Below are positions 10,932 to 23,499 of a stretch of 64,000 nt of DNA, piece after piece (the stretch's first letter is position 1; each line of letters begins with the position of its first letter). The stretch is from positions 62,001 to 126,000 of the forward strand of contig JALMQS010000032.1 of NCBI GenBank assembly GCA_024734495.1, given 5' to 3'. Both the position numbers and the translations under genes were made by a program. This stretch comes from Forficula auricularia (Eukaryota > Arthropoda > Insecta > Dermaptera > Forficulidae). The notes beneath the pieces were generated by a model. It searched no databases. It saw only the letters and a program-made list of their open reading frames with translations, and was not told the origin of the DNA.

Positions 10932-11469
10932 CTAACATCATGTTTCACCTAAAACCTACACCACTTTCCATAAGTAAAAAAATAAAATAAAATATATGTG
11001 TACATTATAATTTACAAAGATAGTAATTCAAACATTTTACAAGATAGTAAAAAACTATCCCTGAAAAAACTCAATTAGCCATCCCCGCATTCGCATAAGT
11101 TGTTAAGGAAAACCAGGATAAAACCTCAACAAAGATGGTAAGAAAATCACCTCATAATAAATTGATTATATCAGACAGAGGTAAATCAACATTAGCATTC
11201 TAAAAAATAAAAATTCATTTTCTTCATTTGTCATTTGAATTCTGTTTTCTCTCTACTAAGAAAAAAGAGATTGATGTAATTATTTATGCAATCTAACCTG
11301 TCAAATTTTTTCATTTATTTGTTTATTTGGATAATACTTATAGCTGTTTTTCAGCTTTTCTCCTTTTACAAATATTTTTCCTTTCTTTATCATTTTTATA
11401 TTTTCTGAAAAACTTCGTAAATTCTTCTAATTTAAAGAAATGGTATAATTAAAAATTTATTTTGCAATC

Positions 11470-12000
11470 TAGGTATATATATAAAATTCTTTGAGCGATA
11501 CACTCACTCACTCACTCACTAATTCACTCATCATCAAAACAGCCAGAACCACTGGACATAGAAACATGAAATTTGGAGAGGATATTACATCTATAACATA
11601 GGGGCTCAAGAGAGGATTTTTCGAAATTCGACCCCTAAGGGGGTCAAAGGGGGCGAAGTTTGTTTTCACTGATTATGCGATATCTCTTAAGGACGATAAA
11701 ATATTTACTTGCTTTTTACTTATAAAAATACTAAATTAAAATTTCTAAAAACTTATTTCATGATTTTTTGAAATTCGACCCCTAAAGGGGTCAAAAGGGG
11801 CGAAATATCTTTGCAATGTGTTTACACTAATTTAGCATTTTCAATTAAGAACGATAAGATATCTACTTGATTTTTACTTAATAAAATTCTAAATACAAAT
11901 ATCTAAAAAGTAATTTCAGGATTTTTTGAAATTGGTCTCCCAACTATCCAAAATGTGAGTGGGGGCAAAAATTAAAACTCTCTCCTATCTTGATCAAATT
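11470..12000 (+). repeat. Dispersed repeat with CACT microsatellite head
   Basis: A run of CACT units at 11502-11527 is followed by two roughly similar segments, at about 11580-11700 and 11755-11880. Both contain AATTCGACCCCTAA and GGGGTCAAA motifs. The style is that of a non-coding dispersed repeat. I cannot assign a class. Confidence 0.45.
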
Positions 12001-12266
12001 TTGTAGAGTTATTCTTTATTACTTTAAGAAACTATTCCTGTAAAAATCAACTGTATGGATGGCGAGGGGGGGGGGGGGGGGGCAAATTATAGAAATTTTT
12101 AGCTTTGTAGTACATTTACTATTATCTTTAGAAAACTGTGGATTATTTATTTGCACATATCTAAAAAATAATTTCAAGATTTTTTGTAATCCGACCCCCC
12201 CCCCTCACCTATCTAAAAGGCAAGTGGGGGCAACTGAGAGTTATTTATTTGCAAATATCTCCCGGG

Positions 12267-12636
12267 GGCCCTAACTGGCGGCGTCTCGGCATGTGATTAT
12301 TAGGTCTGTAATATATATTTGTAATATTTTGCCCCCTCTTTCGCCCCCACGCACTCATTTTGGCTATTGATTTTTACAGCATACATTTTATATAGTCTTA
12401 AAAACTAACATTACAAAATTTGATCTATATCGGAGAGAGTATTAATTTTTGCCACCACTCACATTTTGGGAGGTTGAAATTATTTTTTAGATATTTGCAA
12501 ATAAATAACTCTCAGTTTTCTAAAGAGTAAAAATCAATAGCCAAAATGAGTGCGTGGGGGCGAAAGAGTGGGCAAAATATTACAAATATATATTACAGAC
12601 CTAATAATCACACGCCGAGACGCCGCCTGCCAGGGC
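12267..12636. repeat. Foldback with 110-bp arms and GC-rich ends
   Basis: The arms at 12267-12377 and 12527-12636 are inverted copies. They share GGCGGCGTCTCGG, CGAAAGAG-type and CCAAAATGAGTGCGTG segments. A further inverted pair, 12229-12257 with 12488-12516, overlaps this one, so the locus has been rearranged. The flank at 12645-12690, with GGAGGGCCGAGCT and GGGCGTGCCGAAGGC, has an inverted relative at 58440-58515. Confidence 0.65.
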
Positions 12637-12699
12637 CATCTGTCCGGAGGGCCGAGCTGTAGAGGGCGTGCCGAAGGCACGCCTGGAGCAGCTCGTAAT

Positions 12700-13674
12700 C
12701 TACAAATTTAAAATGTTCAGAATCATTATTAATTAGTTTCAAAACAATTTTCTTCACATAAATACCTTTCGCCTAGTTTCAAAATCGTTTAATATCTTTG
12801 AATTTTGCTGGTCATCGTTTTCCTCTTTAATTAAATCATTAATTTTTTCTTCGTGATATATTTTGCTAGTTGTAGGTTCTTCAATACATAAATCTTCCGG
12901 AAAATCTTAATTGACTTCTTTTCTAAATGAAAGACCTGAAAGAGAATCGCTTCTCATTTTGAAAATACAAACAGCGTGTAGGTATATGTTTACACATAGC
13001 TGTTTTTACTTCGTAATCTGGGCAATTGCACTAATATCTATGAATGCATATTTTGCATTTATGTTATAATATATTATAGTTGGGGTTGGTAAATAATTAT
13101 AAAAAGATATATTATTTAATACAAGGTTTATTGAGTATAAGTACAGAGGTAAGGGTAACCAGATATGTGACAGGCCTCTCGATCGTATGTCATCCGCCCT
13201 GATTATCAGAAACTCAGCGCTTAAGTATCAATATAATCAGGTCAAGCTTTGTTATTTCCATAATTACATAAGCCTAATGCTTCCGCGTAGACTTATGTAA
13301 CATGTCGCAACCCCATATCACAACACTTGACTCCCCTATTTTGGGATTTTCGTCCCGAAAATCTTTAGAGCCTATACGATATATACAATTATTTTACATA
13401 TAAAACTTTCTTTTCATTCAATTTCACACATTTTTCCTTTTACTAATATTATACATTTAGGACTAGAGAATACAATCAATCAATATTTACAATTATTTTA
13501 CATGTAGGACTTTTCTTATTTTTATCCCTTTCAATATTATACATTTAGGATATAATGTACTGGTTAAGATATATTTAAGTATAATTAGTAAGTGAGCTGT
13601 AGCAATCAAAGGTGTATATTAAGTGAGTGTTTACTATGTTGATTTGTGTTACTTTAGTTTGTATAATGTGTTAA
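12700..13674. other. Intergenic sequence, no recognised gene
   Basis: Mostly AT-rich. A less AT-rich stretch at 13140-13370 holds GGGATTTTCGTCCCGAAAATC. It might be part of an LTR or another repeat, but I found no partner in the window. Confidence 0.4.
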
Positions 13675-13712
13675 GTACCTGGAGCCACCGAGCGATGCAC
13701 GGAAACCAAATT

Positions 13713-14650
13713 AAAATAAACTGCAACGGATCGTTGCTAAACTTTATCCAAATTCATTTGAAATAATATGTTTATTCCTTTATTATTAATCAGATATCAC
13801 TTGCAATTTGCAGTTCATGTTGACTTTAATTCAAAAATAATGATCGATTCTCATTTAACAGTCGAGGAATAACAATTCTACATTGGATTTTTGACATTTC
13901 GGTTATTATTGGTAATCATTGCTTAAGACATGGAGGAATCGACTTAAAATCAAAAATAGCGAATGATTCTCATCTAATACTTGAGGAATAATAATTCTAC
14001 CTTAGATTTTTGACCCTTCGATTATTATTGGTAACCATTGCTGAAGACATGGAGGAATCGGCTTAAAATCAAAAATAACGATCGATTCTTTCTAATACTA
14101 GAGGAATAACCTTATTGCATTTCATTTTTGATGTTTTGACTATTAATGGCAACCTCTCCTGAAAACGTGGAAGAATCGAATCAATAGCTATTTTTGATTT
14201 TAAGTCGATTCCTCCATGTCGTCAGTAATGGTAACGGATAAGAAAACAACGCGGTTGCTATGGTTACTTAAAAATTTCCCTCCCAAATTTTTACCATTTC
14301 ACAGCGAGAAGCCTAACCATTCTTACTTAAGTTAGATTAAATGAGCTATATTAAAACGATCAAATGAATAAATTTTAAAGAATTTAAAATTAAAAAAGTA
14401 CTATTTTACTATAGAGTAAAGTACTTTAAAATATGATTTTACTAAAAACTTTATTTAATCTTTTTTGTGGTGCCCCAAGGTACTTAATTAGGATATTAAA
14501 TTTCATCAAAATTGGTTAAGTCATTTTCAAGATATTTAGAAAAAACTAAAAAAGTACTGAAATAAAGTACTAATGTTTATTGACCGATATGTACCAAAAA
14601 CTAATCAGCGCTTCATTTTGTTAAAATAATGGTAGGTTTTCAATTTCAAT
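13713..14650 (+). mobile_element. Element A copy 1, partial
   Basis: Starts with AATAAACTGCAACGGATCG, followed by about three 119-bp units marked by GAGGAATAAC and CATGGAGGAATCGAC. It then flips orientation near 14175 without the usual central palindrome and enters the shared tail with AAAAAGTACT and CCGATATGTACCAAAAAC. It breaks off near 14650. The 30-bp hairpin head of the 794 family lies directly upstream at 13675. Confidence 0.7.
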
Positions 14651-14689
14651 TCAATATAAAATATTCTTAAGTTGGCTATAAAAGGTAAG

Positions 14690-15235
14690 AATTTTCCTTT
14701 TTTGACCCCTCCCCCATTTTGGGTGGTTAGTTTTTGCATTTCTAGCCTTCTAGTGACCCACAGATTATGTATACAAAATTTGGTTGAGTTTGGTCCAAGA
14801 GAAAGAATTTTCATATTTTGATCCTCCTCCCCTTTTTGTGTAAGTTTTTGGTGGAATTTTTTAAACAAAAGTTGTCAGAAATCACATCCCCTACAACTTT
14901 GCTCATAATAAAATTTTCCGAAGAGTTAATAGTTTAGGAGTTATTTGATATTTTTCATTCGTGTGCCCCTCCCAAACCCCCTTTTGGGGTCAAAATATCA
15001 AAACCTTATATAGCTAAAAAACGTAATTTAGAAGACACCTGATGCAAATATGAAATTTCATAACAATCCCTTCAGCCGTTTTTACGTGAATCGTGAGCAA
15101 CTTTTCGGAAACGACGGAAACATACAGATAGACAAACAAACAGACAGACATACATACATACAGGCAGACATTCATACAGACACGCATACAGGAATTTTGT
15201 TGAGGGTGTTTTCGTTCATAACTTTGCTTGAAATG
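14690..15235. repeat. C-rich 'ccccattttgggggttag' family plus RTE-like tail
   Basis: Segment 14690-14860 shares GATTATGTATACAAAATTTG and neighbouring C-rich text with copies near 21240, 29590, 51330 and 54790. Segment 15040-15235, with CCCTTCAGCCGTTTTTACG and a CAGA/CATA microsatellite, is an inverted relative of 54430-54560. Predicted small peptides here only translate the microsatellite. Confidence 0.6.
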
Positions 15236-15654
15236 TGTGCAACCAAAATTTGGCGTGATTTGTCCCAATGTACAGACAAAACCTTAATTTTATATATAAT
15301 GATGTTGATTTTATTCAAGAGCACCTATTATTTATTTGAGTTTAAAGATTTTTAATATATTAAATAGGTATAATGAGAATTTTGTGAAATTTTTTACTCA
15401 ATAAAGTAGATATTTGACACTTGGTGTCTATAGCTTACTTTTATAATTTTATTTTTTTCTTAGCACTCCTTCAAATATATTATAGTCTTTTTGTCTTCAA
15501 TTTTAATTTTTTAGTTCATAAAAAAATTTATTATGCCAATTTTTACTGCAAATAATTGCATATTTCAACATATTCTTCATATTACTTGCATATTTCAGTC
15601 TTTTTAACTGCATATTTTGGCAGTTTTTACTGCATAAAAATCCGGTCTCTAGTT

Positions 15655-15935
15655 ATAACCTATTTATTAGTGGGTTTTAAAATTAAAAAACCAATTAATA
15701 AATAAAAGATAATTGAAAAAAATGTAAACAAACTTTTTTATTGAGATTTTCATCTATAAATAATTACTTTAATTAAGAAAAGATAAATTAAAAGAAATTT
15801 CTCGAGGTCCAGACCTAGCCAGATCGTTTTCTCATCCTCAAAACTTGTTAATAGAGTTGGTTTCATCAAAATCGGTAGAGCCGTTTTTAAAATAGATATA
15901 TAAATAAATATATAAATAAATTTACTACAATGCCC
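15655..15935 (+). repeat. RTE-like 3' tail repeat, copy at 15.7 kb
   Basis: Over 90 percent alike by eye to 22760-23040, including CGAGGTCCAGACCTAGCC and AATCGGTAGAGCCG, and ending in ATATATAAATAAA runs. It is related to the tails at 1190-1545 and 2395-2906. There is no coding capacity. Confidence 0.6.
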
Positions 15936-16389
15936 ATCCATCTGATTCTTTGGAGAATCGAAACAGATGAATTTTGTTCAGATATTCAATAATAAATTTT
16001 ATTTATATATTATTATTATTTATTTTGTTTATATTTTCTTTTAATTTTTACACAGTTGCCGGGGTATTTACCCAAGGCAAAAATTTATGTACAAAGGTTG
16101 ATATTTATATGTACAATATTTACAAAGGAATTTAGGGATGCGAATCATGCATGATACTGGGTGGTTTATTGGAGACTTAAAAATTTCCTAACAATATTTG
16201 CAGTTACCAACAATGCGGCCTTTTGACAAGTTCTCATGTGTCCTTCGTCCAATTGAATTTTTGATTTTGCTATCTTCCAATCCTATTATTATTATTATTA
16301 TAATTATTTTTGGTAATTATATTTAACTTAGCTTACAAAGACATATGTTCATTGAAATTAAATAATTATTTTTTTTCAATTTGGGGTAT

Positions 16390-16990
16390 TATACACTACT
16401 GTGCAAAAAAATCGAGCCGCCAATAAAATTTTTATTAAATATCAAATTATTTTTAAAATGTTTACAAATAACCATATAATTTGTTCCATTAACTCTTAAA
16501 CTTAACATATTCAATAAATATTGTTGATAATTTTTGAATTTATAAAAAAATAAGTAAAATTAAATTAAAAGATACAATTACAAATTATCATACTTTCTCA
16601 ATATCATTTTACTATGTAAATAATGTTTTAATAAAAGATCCAATTCCATTTGAAATATCAATAAAATGAATCATTTTGAATTAAGCATCATTGATAGAAA
16701 AATTAAATATACAGAACGGATATTTCTCAAGTTCATCAGTTCAAATTGTGTGCCTAATTAATCAGGGCTAAGTCAAGGGCGTATCCAGGATTTTTTTTAT
16801 GGAGGGGGGGGCGATATCAAAAAATAAATAAATAGAAGAATATACCAATATTTTTTTTTAGTAGGAAATTCAATTAATTAATATTTATGTTTATTTACAA
16901 CCTCTGTAAAATTACATTCTAAAGAAATATTACACTTATACCAGGGGCGGTACCAGACTTTCATTTTTGGGGGATCATGTACCGGTGGCA
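16390..16990. repeat. Degenerate MITE-like fragments
   Basis: CACTACTGTGCAAAAAAATCG at 16393 resembles a Tc1-type end. GGGCGTATCCAGG at 16788 and GGGGCGGTACCAG at 16944, each followed by G-rich text, resemble hAT-type MITE ends. No complete element could be delimited. Confidence 0.3.
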
Positions 16991-17479
16991 CCCACCCACG
17001 GTAAAATTTTGAAATTTTGGACCTTAAAAGTAGTTTTTAGAGGCGATTTTGAACCTCTGTAAAATTAAAAACAAACAAAAAGAGCTCATGAAGAAGGGGA
17101 AAATATAAAGGGTTACCTATTAAATGTATATTATAATATACTTGGACTATAGTTCGCTAATTGATATTCATATTTATATAGTTTATAATGAAATTACTCA
17201 TGTATATATTCGGATAAAAAAAATTGTTTGCATAGTGGTTAATAATTATCATAACTTGAAGTGGCTTAGATAGAATTTTTAATTATGTGGTATTTATGGT
17301 TGGGGACAAGTTTTGGTGGCTGAAAAACCTTGAAATTTCCGGACTTTTTCCAGTTTTTCGCTTATAACTCGAAATCAGTTCATATTTTGTAAATAACCGT
17401 TCTATAGTAAATTAAAGAGGACAAAATTTCACGTTGATTAAAAAAAAAATAGAAAATTGGTCCAGTAATTCGATTGTTT

Positions 17480-18440
17480 ATCGGGATCCAAAAAACAGCC
17501 CACCTATCAGTTTTGATTTTTTGAATATCCAAAAAACTCGCCCTTTTTTCGATTTTTTTCCATTTTGACCATGAAGGATCACATTTTCTACAAAGACGAC
17601 TATAGATTTTTAAACTAAATTAAATTTGTTACTATTTAAACAAAGATTCATCTTAATTGGATAATGGTAACCCGTGCCGCAATGAGGTTGAAGTTTTGAA
17701 TTTTTTGTAAAAATACGCATTTTTCCTTCATAAAATGAAAACCACCTATCCTAAAAACTTGATTTCTATCTCATTCTCTAGTAAATGTAGTTGTCTTGAA
17801 CGTTTACTGGGGCCACTTTTTTGTTAAAATTCTTAGATTTATAGATATCCAGCATTTACCATGCCAGGAAATGATCCATTTTGCTTCAAAAAATCGCATT
17901 TTTTCCTTCATAAAATGAAAACCACTCATCTATCTCATTCTCTAGGAAATTTTATTTACTTGAACGTTTATTTGGACCACTTTTTTGATAAAACTCTTAG
18001 ATTTATAGATATCCAGCATTTTCCATGACGCTTTTGAGGATTTGGATCATATCCTAGCCAGAAAATATAGGACATTTATAAATCTAAGAGTTTTATCAAA
18101 AAAGTGGTCCAAGTGAAACGTTCAACTAAATAAAATTTCCTAGAGAATGAGATAGAAATCAAGATTCTTAGATGAGTGATTTTCATTTTATGAAGGAAAA
18201 ACTGAGATTTTTTGCAAAAAAAATTCAAAACTTCAACCTCATTGCTGCACCGGTTACCATTATTCAATTAAGATGAAACTTTATTTAAACTGTATTAAAT
18301 TTAATATAGTTTAAAAAAAGTATAGAATCGTTTTTGTCGAAAACCCTACTCCTTCATGGTCAAAATGGGGAAAAATCGAAAAAAAGTACGAGTCTTAGGG
18401 ATATTCAAAAGTATACCCGGGGGCTGTTTTTTGAGAGTCG
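17480..18440. repeat. Large imperfect palindrome with partial third copy
   Basis: Arms of about 400-500 bp face each other around 18015-18060. Shared landmarks are CCATTTTGACCATGAAGGA at 17569 against TCCTTCATGGTCAAAATGG at 18350, and GGGATCC...CAGCCC at 17482 against GGGGGCTGTTTTTTG at 18419. A third partial copy lies at 18735-18960 in the left-arm orientation. I see no transposase. Confidence 0.7.
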
Positions 18441-19168
18441 CTAGAAGCAGTTCTACCGAACTTAAATAGATGAAATTGTTATTATTTTACACGTAATTTA
18501 GATTTAATTTATCTAATTTGTATATTTGTGATTTGATAAGCCGTTTTAGAGTTATTTAAGGAAAACTTAATAAACTCCGAAATTTTCTCATATTGAGAGG
18601 CGAAGAAAAATTTCCACAACACAGATTTGTAGGAAAAACTTAGAGTAGTAATATTGGAGAACCAATACAGGTATTCTAGCAATAAAATCTTTACCGGGAA
18701 TTATTTCCTGTTTATGACATTTTTCACGAATTTGTCCCGATTACTCATTCTCTAGGAAATTTTATTTTATTGAACTTTACTTGGACCACTTTTTTGATAA
18801 AACTCTTAGATTTATAGGTATGATGCATTTTACGGACATGATATGATCCGAATCCTCAAAAGTTCAGAGTGATATTTGTCGAAAACGTGCTCCTTCATGG
18901 TCAAAATGGGAAAAAATCGAAAAAAGTGCTAGTTTTTGGGATATACAAATGTTTGACCTATTGATAGAATTGCAACCCCCTACCTCTTAAGAGGATTGGC
19001 CAGAGCCTACACAGGGGTGCAAAAGTGGGCGGAGTTAAGGGTGGATCGAACTGGGCGGGTCGCAGTTTCTATTTCCTTTTCTCTGGTTGGCTGTTGTGTT
19101 TTAGATTCGTCTGTTTTCACACTCTCTACTAATATACGAATTAGTTCTTTCATGTAGACACTCCTATA

Positions 19169-20665
19169 AAAATAAACTGCAACGGATCGTTGCTAAACTT
19201 TATCCAAATTCACTTGAAATATTAATATGTTTATTCCTTTATTATTAATCAGATATCACTTGCAATTTGTAGTTCATGTTGACTTTAAGTCAAAAATAAT
19301 ATCGATTCTCATTTAATAGTCGAGGAATAACCATTCTACATTAGAATTTTGACGTTTCGGTTATTATTTGTAACCATTGCTGAAGGCATGGAGGAATCAA
19401 CTTAAAATCAAAAATAGCGATCGATTCTCATCTAATACTTGAGGAATAACAATTCTACATTAAATTTTTGACGCTTCGATTATTAATAGTAACCATTGCT
19501 GAAGACAACTTGAGTTGTTTACCAAAAAAGAATTTAGTCTTTTTGATTTTAAGTCGATTCTTCCACATTATCAGTAGAGGTTGCCATTAATAGCCAAAAC
19601 ATCAAAAATGGAATGCAATAAGGTTATTCCGCTAGTATTAGATAAGAATCGATCGTTATTTTTGATTTTAAACCGATTCCTCCATGTCTTCAGCAATGGT
19701 GACCAATAAAAACCGAAACGTCAAAATTCAATATAGAATGGTTATTCCTCAAGTACTAGAATGAGAATCAATCGCTATTTTGATTTTAAGTCGATTCTTC
19801 TTCTCTCAGCAATGGTTACCAATAAAAACCGAAACGTCAAAAATTCAATATAGAATGGTTATTCCTCAAGTACTAAATCAGAATCAATCACTATTTTTGA
19901 TTTTAAGTCGATTCCTCTATGTCTTCAGCAAAGGTAACGGATAAAAAAACAACGCAGTTGCTATGGTTACTTATAAAATTTCCTCCCAAATGTTTATCAT
20001 TTCACAGCGAGAAGCCTAACCATTCTTACTTAAGCAAGTTTAAATGAGCTATATTACCGATCAAATGAATAAATTTTAAAGTTTTTTTTAAATTTTTGGT
20101 AAAATAAGGAATTTAAAAAAGTACTATTTTACTCTAGAGTAAAGTACTTTAAAATATACTTTTACTAAAAACTTTATTTAACCTTTTTTGTTGTCCCCAA
20201 GATACTTAATTAGGATATTAAATTTCATCAAAATTCGTTAAGTCATTTTCAAGATATTTAAAAAAACTAAAAAAGTACCCAAATAAAGTACTAATGTTTG
20301 TGGGCCGATATGTACCAAAAACTAATCAGCGCTTCATTTTGTTAAAAGAATGGTAGGTTTTAAATTTCATTTTAATCGGTGCAAAGATGTGGAAAAAATC
20401 GTGAACGAAAAAAACGATAACATCCATCCATCCATCCCCCACGCACTTCCAAAAAAAATGGCACTTTTTGGCCTCTCGACGAGACCCCAGGTAATTTTTG
20501 GCAAAATCGTCACGTGCTAAAATTCAACCTAATTGAATACTACAATTTGTGACCTTAATTGAGTCCATGGGTTCCGTAGTCTTTACCTGAGGACCCTTTG
20601 AAGTCCCGCTTGGCGCGCGACCGATTACAATACTTTACCCATGCTTCGCATTGGATAAAGTAAAA
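19169..20665 (+). mobile_element. Element A copy 2, complete foldback plus tail
   Basis: Runs from AATAAACTGCAACGGATCG to GCATTGGATAAAGTAAAA. Forward 119-bp units occupy 19250-19500. A shortened central palindrome with ACTTGAGTTGTTTACC follows, then inverted units to about 19930. A unique tail of about 730 bp follows, ending in a block with CATCCATCCATCC, GGCACTTTTTGGCCTCTCG and GAGTCCATGGGTTCCGTAG. No open frame of note is present. Confidence 0.75.
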
Positions 20666-20769
20666 GGTTTTATGAAGTAGTAATAAAATTTCTTAAGGAA
20701 CAACAGATAATGATAAAAGTAGCAGAATAATCAAAATCAAAAAACATTCTAAAATGGCAACCTTGTCGG

Positions 20770-20945
20770 AATTAGAAAAAACCGACTTCAAAAAAAATAA
20801 AATGCAACAAATAAAATAATAACAACTCAAAATAAAATAAAATGCACTAAAAAGTATAAAGTAATTATCTTATTTAGTTACATCTAAACGATGCAATTAT
20901 TACATGAAATCACTTTTTGAAGTCGGTATTAAACAAATTATTAAG
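20770..20945. repeat. Dispersed repeat, single arm of the 56.2 kb MITE family
   Basis: It shares AAATGCAACAAATAAAAT, CTTATTTAGTTACA and TTTTTGAAGTCGGT in the same order as one arm of the inverted repeat at 56225-56581. Only one arm is present here. Confidence 0.55.
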
Positions 20946-21164
20946 CGAGCTTACGCGATGTTGTCTTCATTAGCCGATCTTATTAGATATCTAGGTTTGC
21001 ATTATATGAATGCTTCACTTGCCAAATCGATTAACTCCACTTTCTGAATTTTATTAGAATTTTAATGTCAAAGCACTTAAGCGACTCCTAACTGTATATG
21101 TTCAAAACAAATTTTTCTAATAATAAGTATTAACACCACTAAATAAAAAAATAAATTGACACGT

Positions 21165-21695
21165 TCTGATGTGGTCATTCACTTGACTTTACCATACACT
21201 TCTGGTTGAGTTTGTACAAGGGCCTAGATTTTCATTTTTTGACCTTACAACCCCCTCCCCCCATTTTTGGGGGTTAGTTTTTTGCATTTTTAGTCTTCTG
21301 GTAGTCCACTGATTATATATACAAAATTTGTTTGAATTTGGTCCAAGAGCCTAGATTTTCATTTTTTGACCAGAAATTTTTTTTTGTTATTATAGGTTCA
21401 TTTTATAGTATACTAGCTGCAAGGCCCGCCTTCGGTAACATCCATCCATCCATCCATCCATCCATCCGCACGCACTTCCAAAAAAAATGGCACTTTTTGG
21501 CCTCTCGACGAGATTCCAGGTAATTTTTGGCTAAACCGTCACGTGCTAAAATTCAATCTCATTGAATACTTCAATCTGTTACCTTAATTGAGTCCATGGG
21601 TTCCGTAGTCTTTACCTGAGGACCCTTTGAAGTCGCGCTTGCCGCGAGACCCATTACAATACTTTCTCCCATGCTTCGCATTGGATAAAGTAAAA
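21165..21695 (+). repeat. C-rich family copy joined to an element A tail
   Basis: The first part, 21165-21375, has two C-rich units with GTATACAAAATTTG-like text. The second part, 21433-21695, is the last 260 bp of element A, from CATCCATCC microsatellite to GGATAAAGTAAAA. It is preceded by TATACTAGCTGCAAGGCCCG, a head motif common in arthropod repeats. Confidence 0.6.
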
Positions 21696-22343
21696 ATTAT
21701 AATACTATATTTACCTGATAAAAGAAGAGGTGTAAAGCTCAAACCAGAATGCATAAATAATATCGTAAAAACACAATTTAATAATAAAAGAAAATTAATA
21801 AGCTTAATTTAGTTGGAAATTTGAAGACAATATTCACTAGTGTATAGGAAGAAGTTTTGGACTATAAAGCTGGTGAGTTTGTTGGTTTAAAATAGCTAAT
21901 CTCAGGAAATACTAATCCGATTTGAAAAATTCTTTTTGCATTAGATAGCCCGTTTATTCATTAAGGTTCTAGGCTATATAACTTCCCACTACGACCATGA
22001 GGTACCCCATTTCGGTCTCTTCAAGCCTCCTTCTTTTTTAGTTACCAAGAGGGGAGGGGTTCGGGGAGCGTAGCTCCCTGGCTAGCAAGGCTTGAAGCTA
22101 GCTTTAAATATGCATGAAGAATATAAAATGTGGAATTACCCATATTCCCAAATAAAGTCATATGTAAAAATTCAATATTAGAGCCGACGACTGCCGGGCA
22201 GGCGTACTGAGTTAAATATCTATTGTACAGAAAGAGAGGTCTCCGATGTATACTTACTTCTTAGAATAAAATTTTCCAGGTACATATACTGTCTTAATTT
22301 TATCCTTTTCTTTGACTATATAAGTCTTTAACTATAAAATAAA

Positions 22344-22450
22344 GTACCTGGAGCCACCGAGCGATGCACGGTAACCCCTGACCCCCCACCTCCCGAAACC
22401 ACACACTGCACCCCACCTCCTGCACCTCCCACATTCACCCCACCCAGCAC
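22344..22450 (+). repeat. CCGAGCGATGCACGG hairpin head and C-rich run
   Basis: A 30-bp copy of the repeat head seen at 794, 927, 2071 and 13675 is followed by a C-rich low-complexity stretch up to 22450. Confidence 0.5.
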
Positions 22451-22759
22451 CCAAATTTTGCATTTCTAACTTTCTAATGTTCTACATATCATGTGTTAAT
22501 TTGTTTACTCGTACACCAATTTGCCCACATTCGTTCATGTTGATAAACATCATAAAAAATAAATAGGAAAATAATAATAAAAAAAATAATCGTATAGGTA
22601 TCTGAAATAAAAACATAAAATTAAATAAGATTTGTTTCCAAGTTATATAAAAAAAGCCACTTCAACCACTTTATTTGTAAACACACCTGTAATGTTATGA
22701 TTTAGACACCTGTTAATTAAAAACAAACAAAAATTCCCAATTTTAATATAATATATTAA

Positions 22760-23040
22760 TATTTGCTATAACCTATTAGTGGGTTTTAAAATTAAAAAAC
22801 CAATTAATAAATAAAAGATAATTGAAAAAAATGTAAAAAAACTTTTTTATTGAGATTTTTATCTATAAATAATTACTTAAATTAAGAAAAGATCAATTAA
22901 GATGAAATTTGTCGAGGTCCAGACCTAGCCAGATCGTTTTCTCATCCTCAAAACTTGTTAATAGAGTTTGTTTCATCAAAGTCGGTAGGGCCGTTTTCAA
23001 AATAGATATATAAATAGAACTAAGATACAAATATATATAT
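22760..23040 (+). repeat. RTE-like 3' tail repeat, copy at 22.8 kb
   Basis: Close relative of 15655-15935, with the same tail of TATATAAATA units. It ends in a longer TA microsatellite near 23030-23070. Confidence 0.6.
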
Positions 23041-23499
23041 ATATAGAATCAAATAAATATATAAATATATATAAACAAACATTTTTTGTTCGTTTAATAA
23101 GAGTAGATAAATAAAATAAAAAATAAAAATGATAATTTCAAATGTAAGTGACTTCTGCCCTTGGTATTTTTCAAAAAGTTTTCCACTCCCGAATTTTGCC
23201 GTCCCGGCGGGCGCGAGTCCTTGCTGGAAAGCGTAGATTTTGGCTTGGCAGGGGTTCCCATCCAGTCGCATGTGAGCTCAAAGGAGCATGGGAGTGAACT
23301 TTCGACCCTACAATAGAGAGTAGTATAGTTATTGTACAAGCACCTAACTATTGTTAAAAGGGAAATCCTATAACTATCCAATTGAAAGATTTCTTCCAAT
23401 TCGAGCAAACAAGTCTGAGCTTGTTTTCTAACCTCTCGCTATAATACAATTAAATTTATTCTAATTCCTACTACATGGTAGGTGGAACACATCTAATTG

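Noticed and set aside
12059..12274. 71-codon frame starting with a Gly run
   Set aside because: It depends on a poly-G tract and the foldback next to it.
15014..15355. Frames on both strands with Cys/Val or His/Asp repeats
   Set aside because: They translate a CAGA/CATA microsatellite and its complement.
21413..21440. Helitron end suggested by TACTAGCTGC
   Set aside because: No hairpin plus CTRR terminus could be found for it, and the motif alone is not diagnostic.
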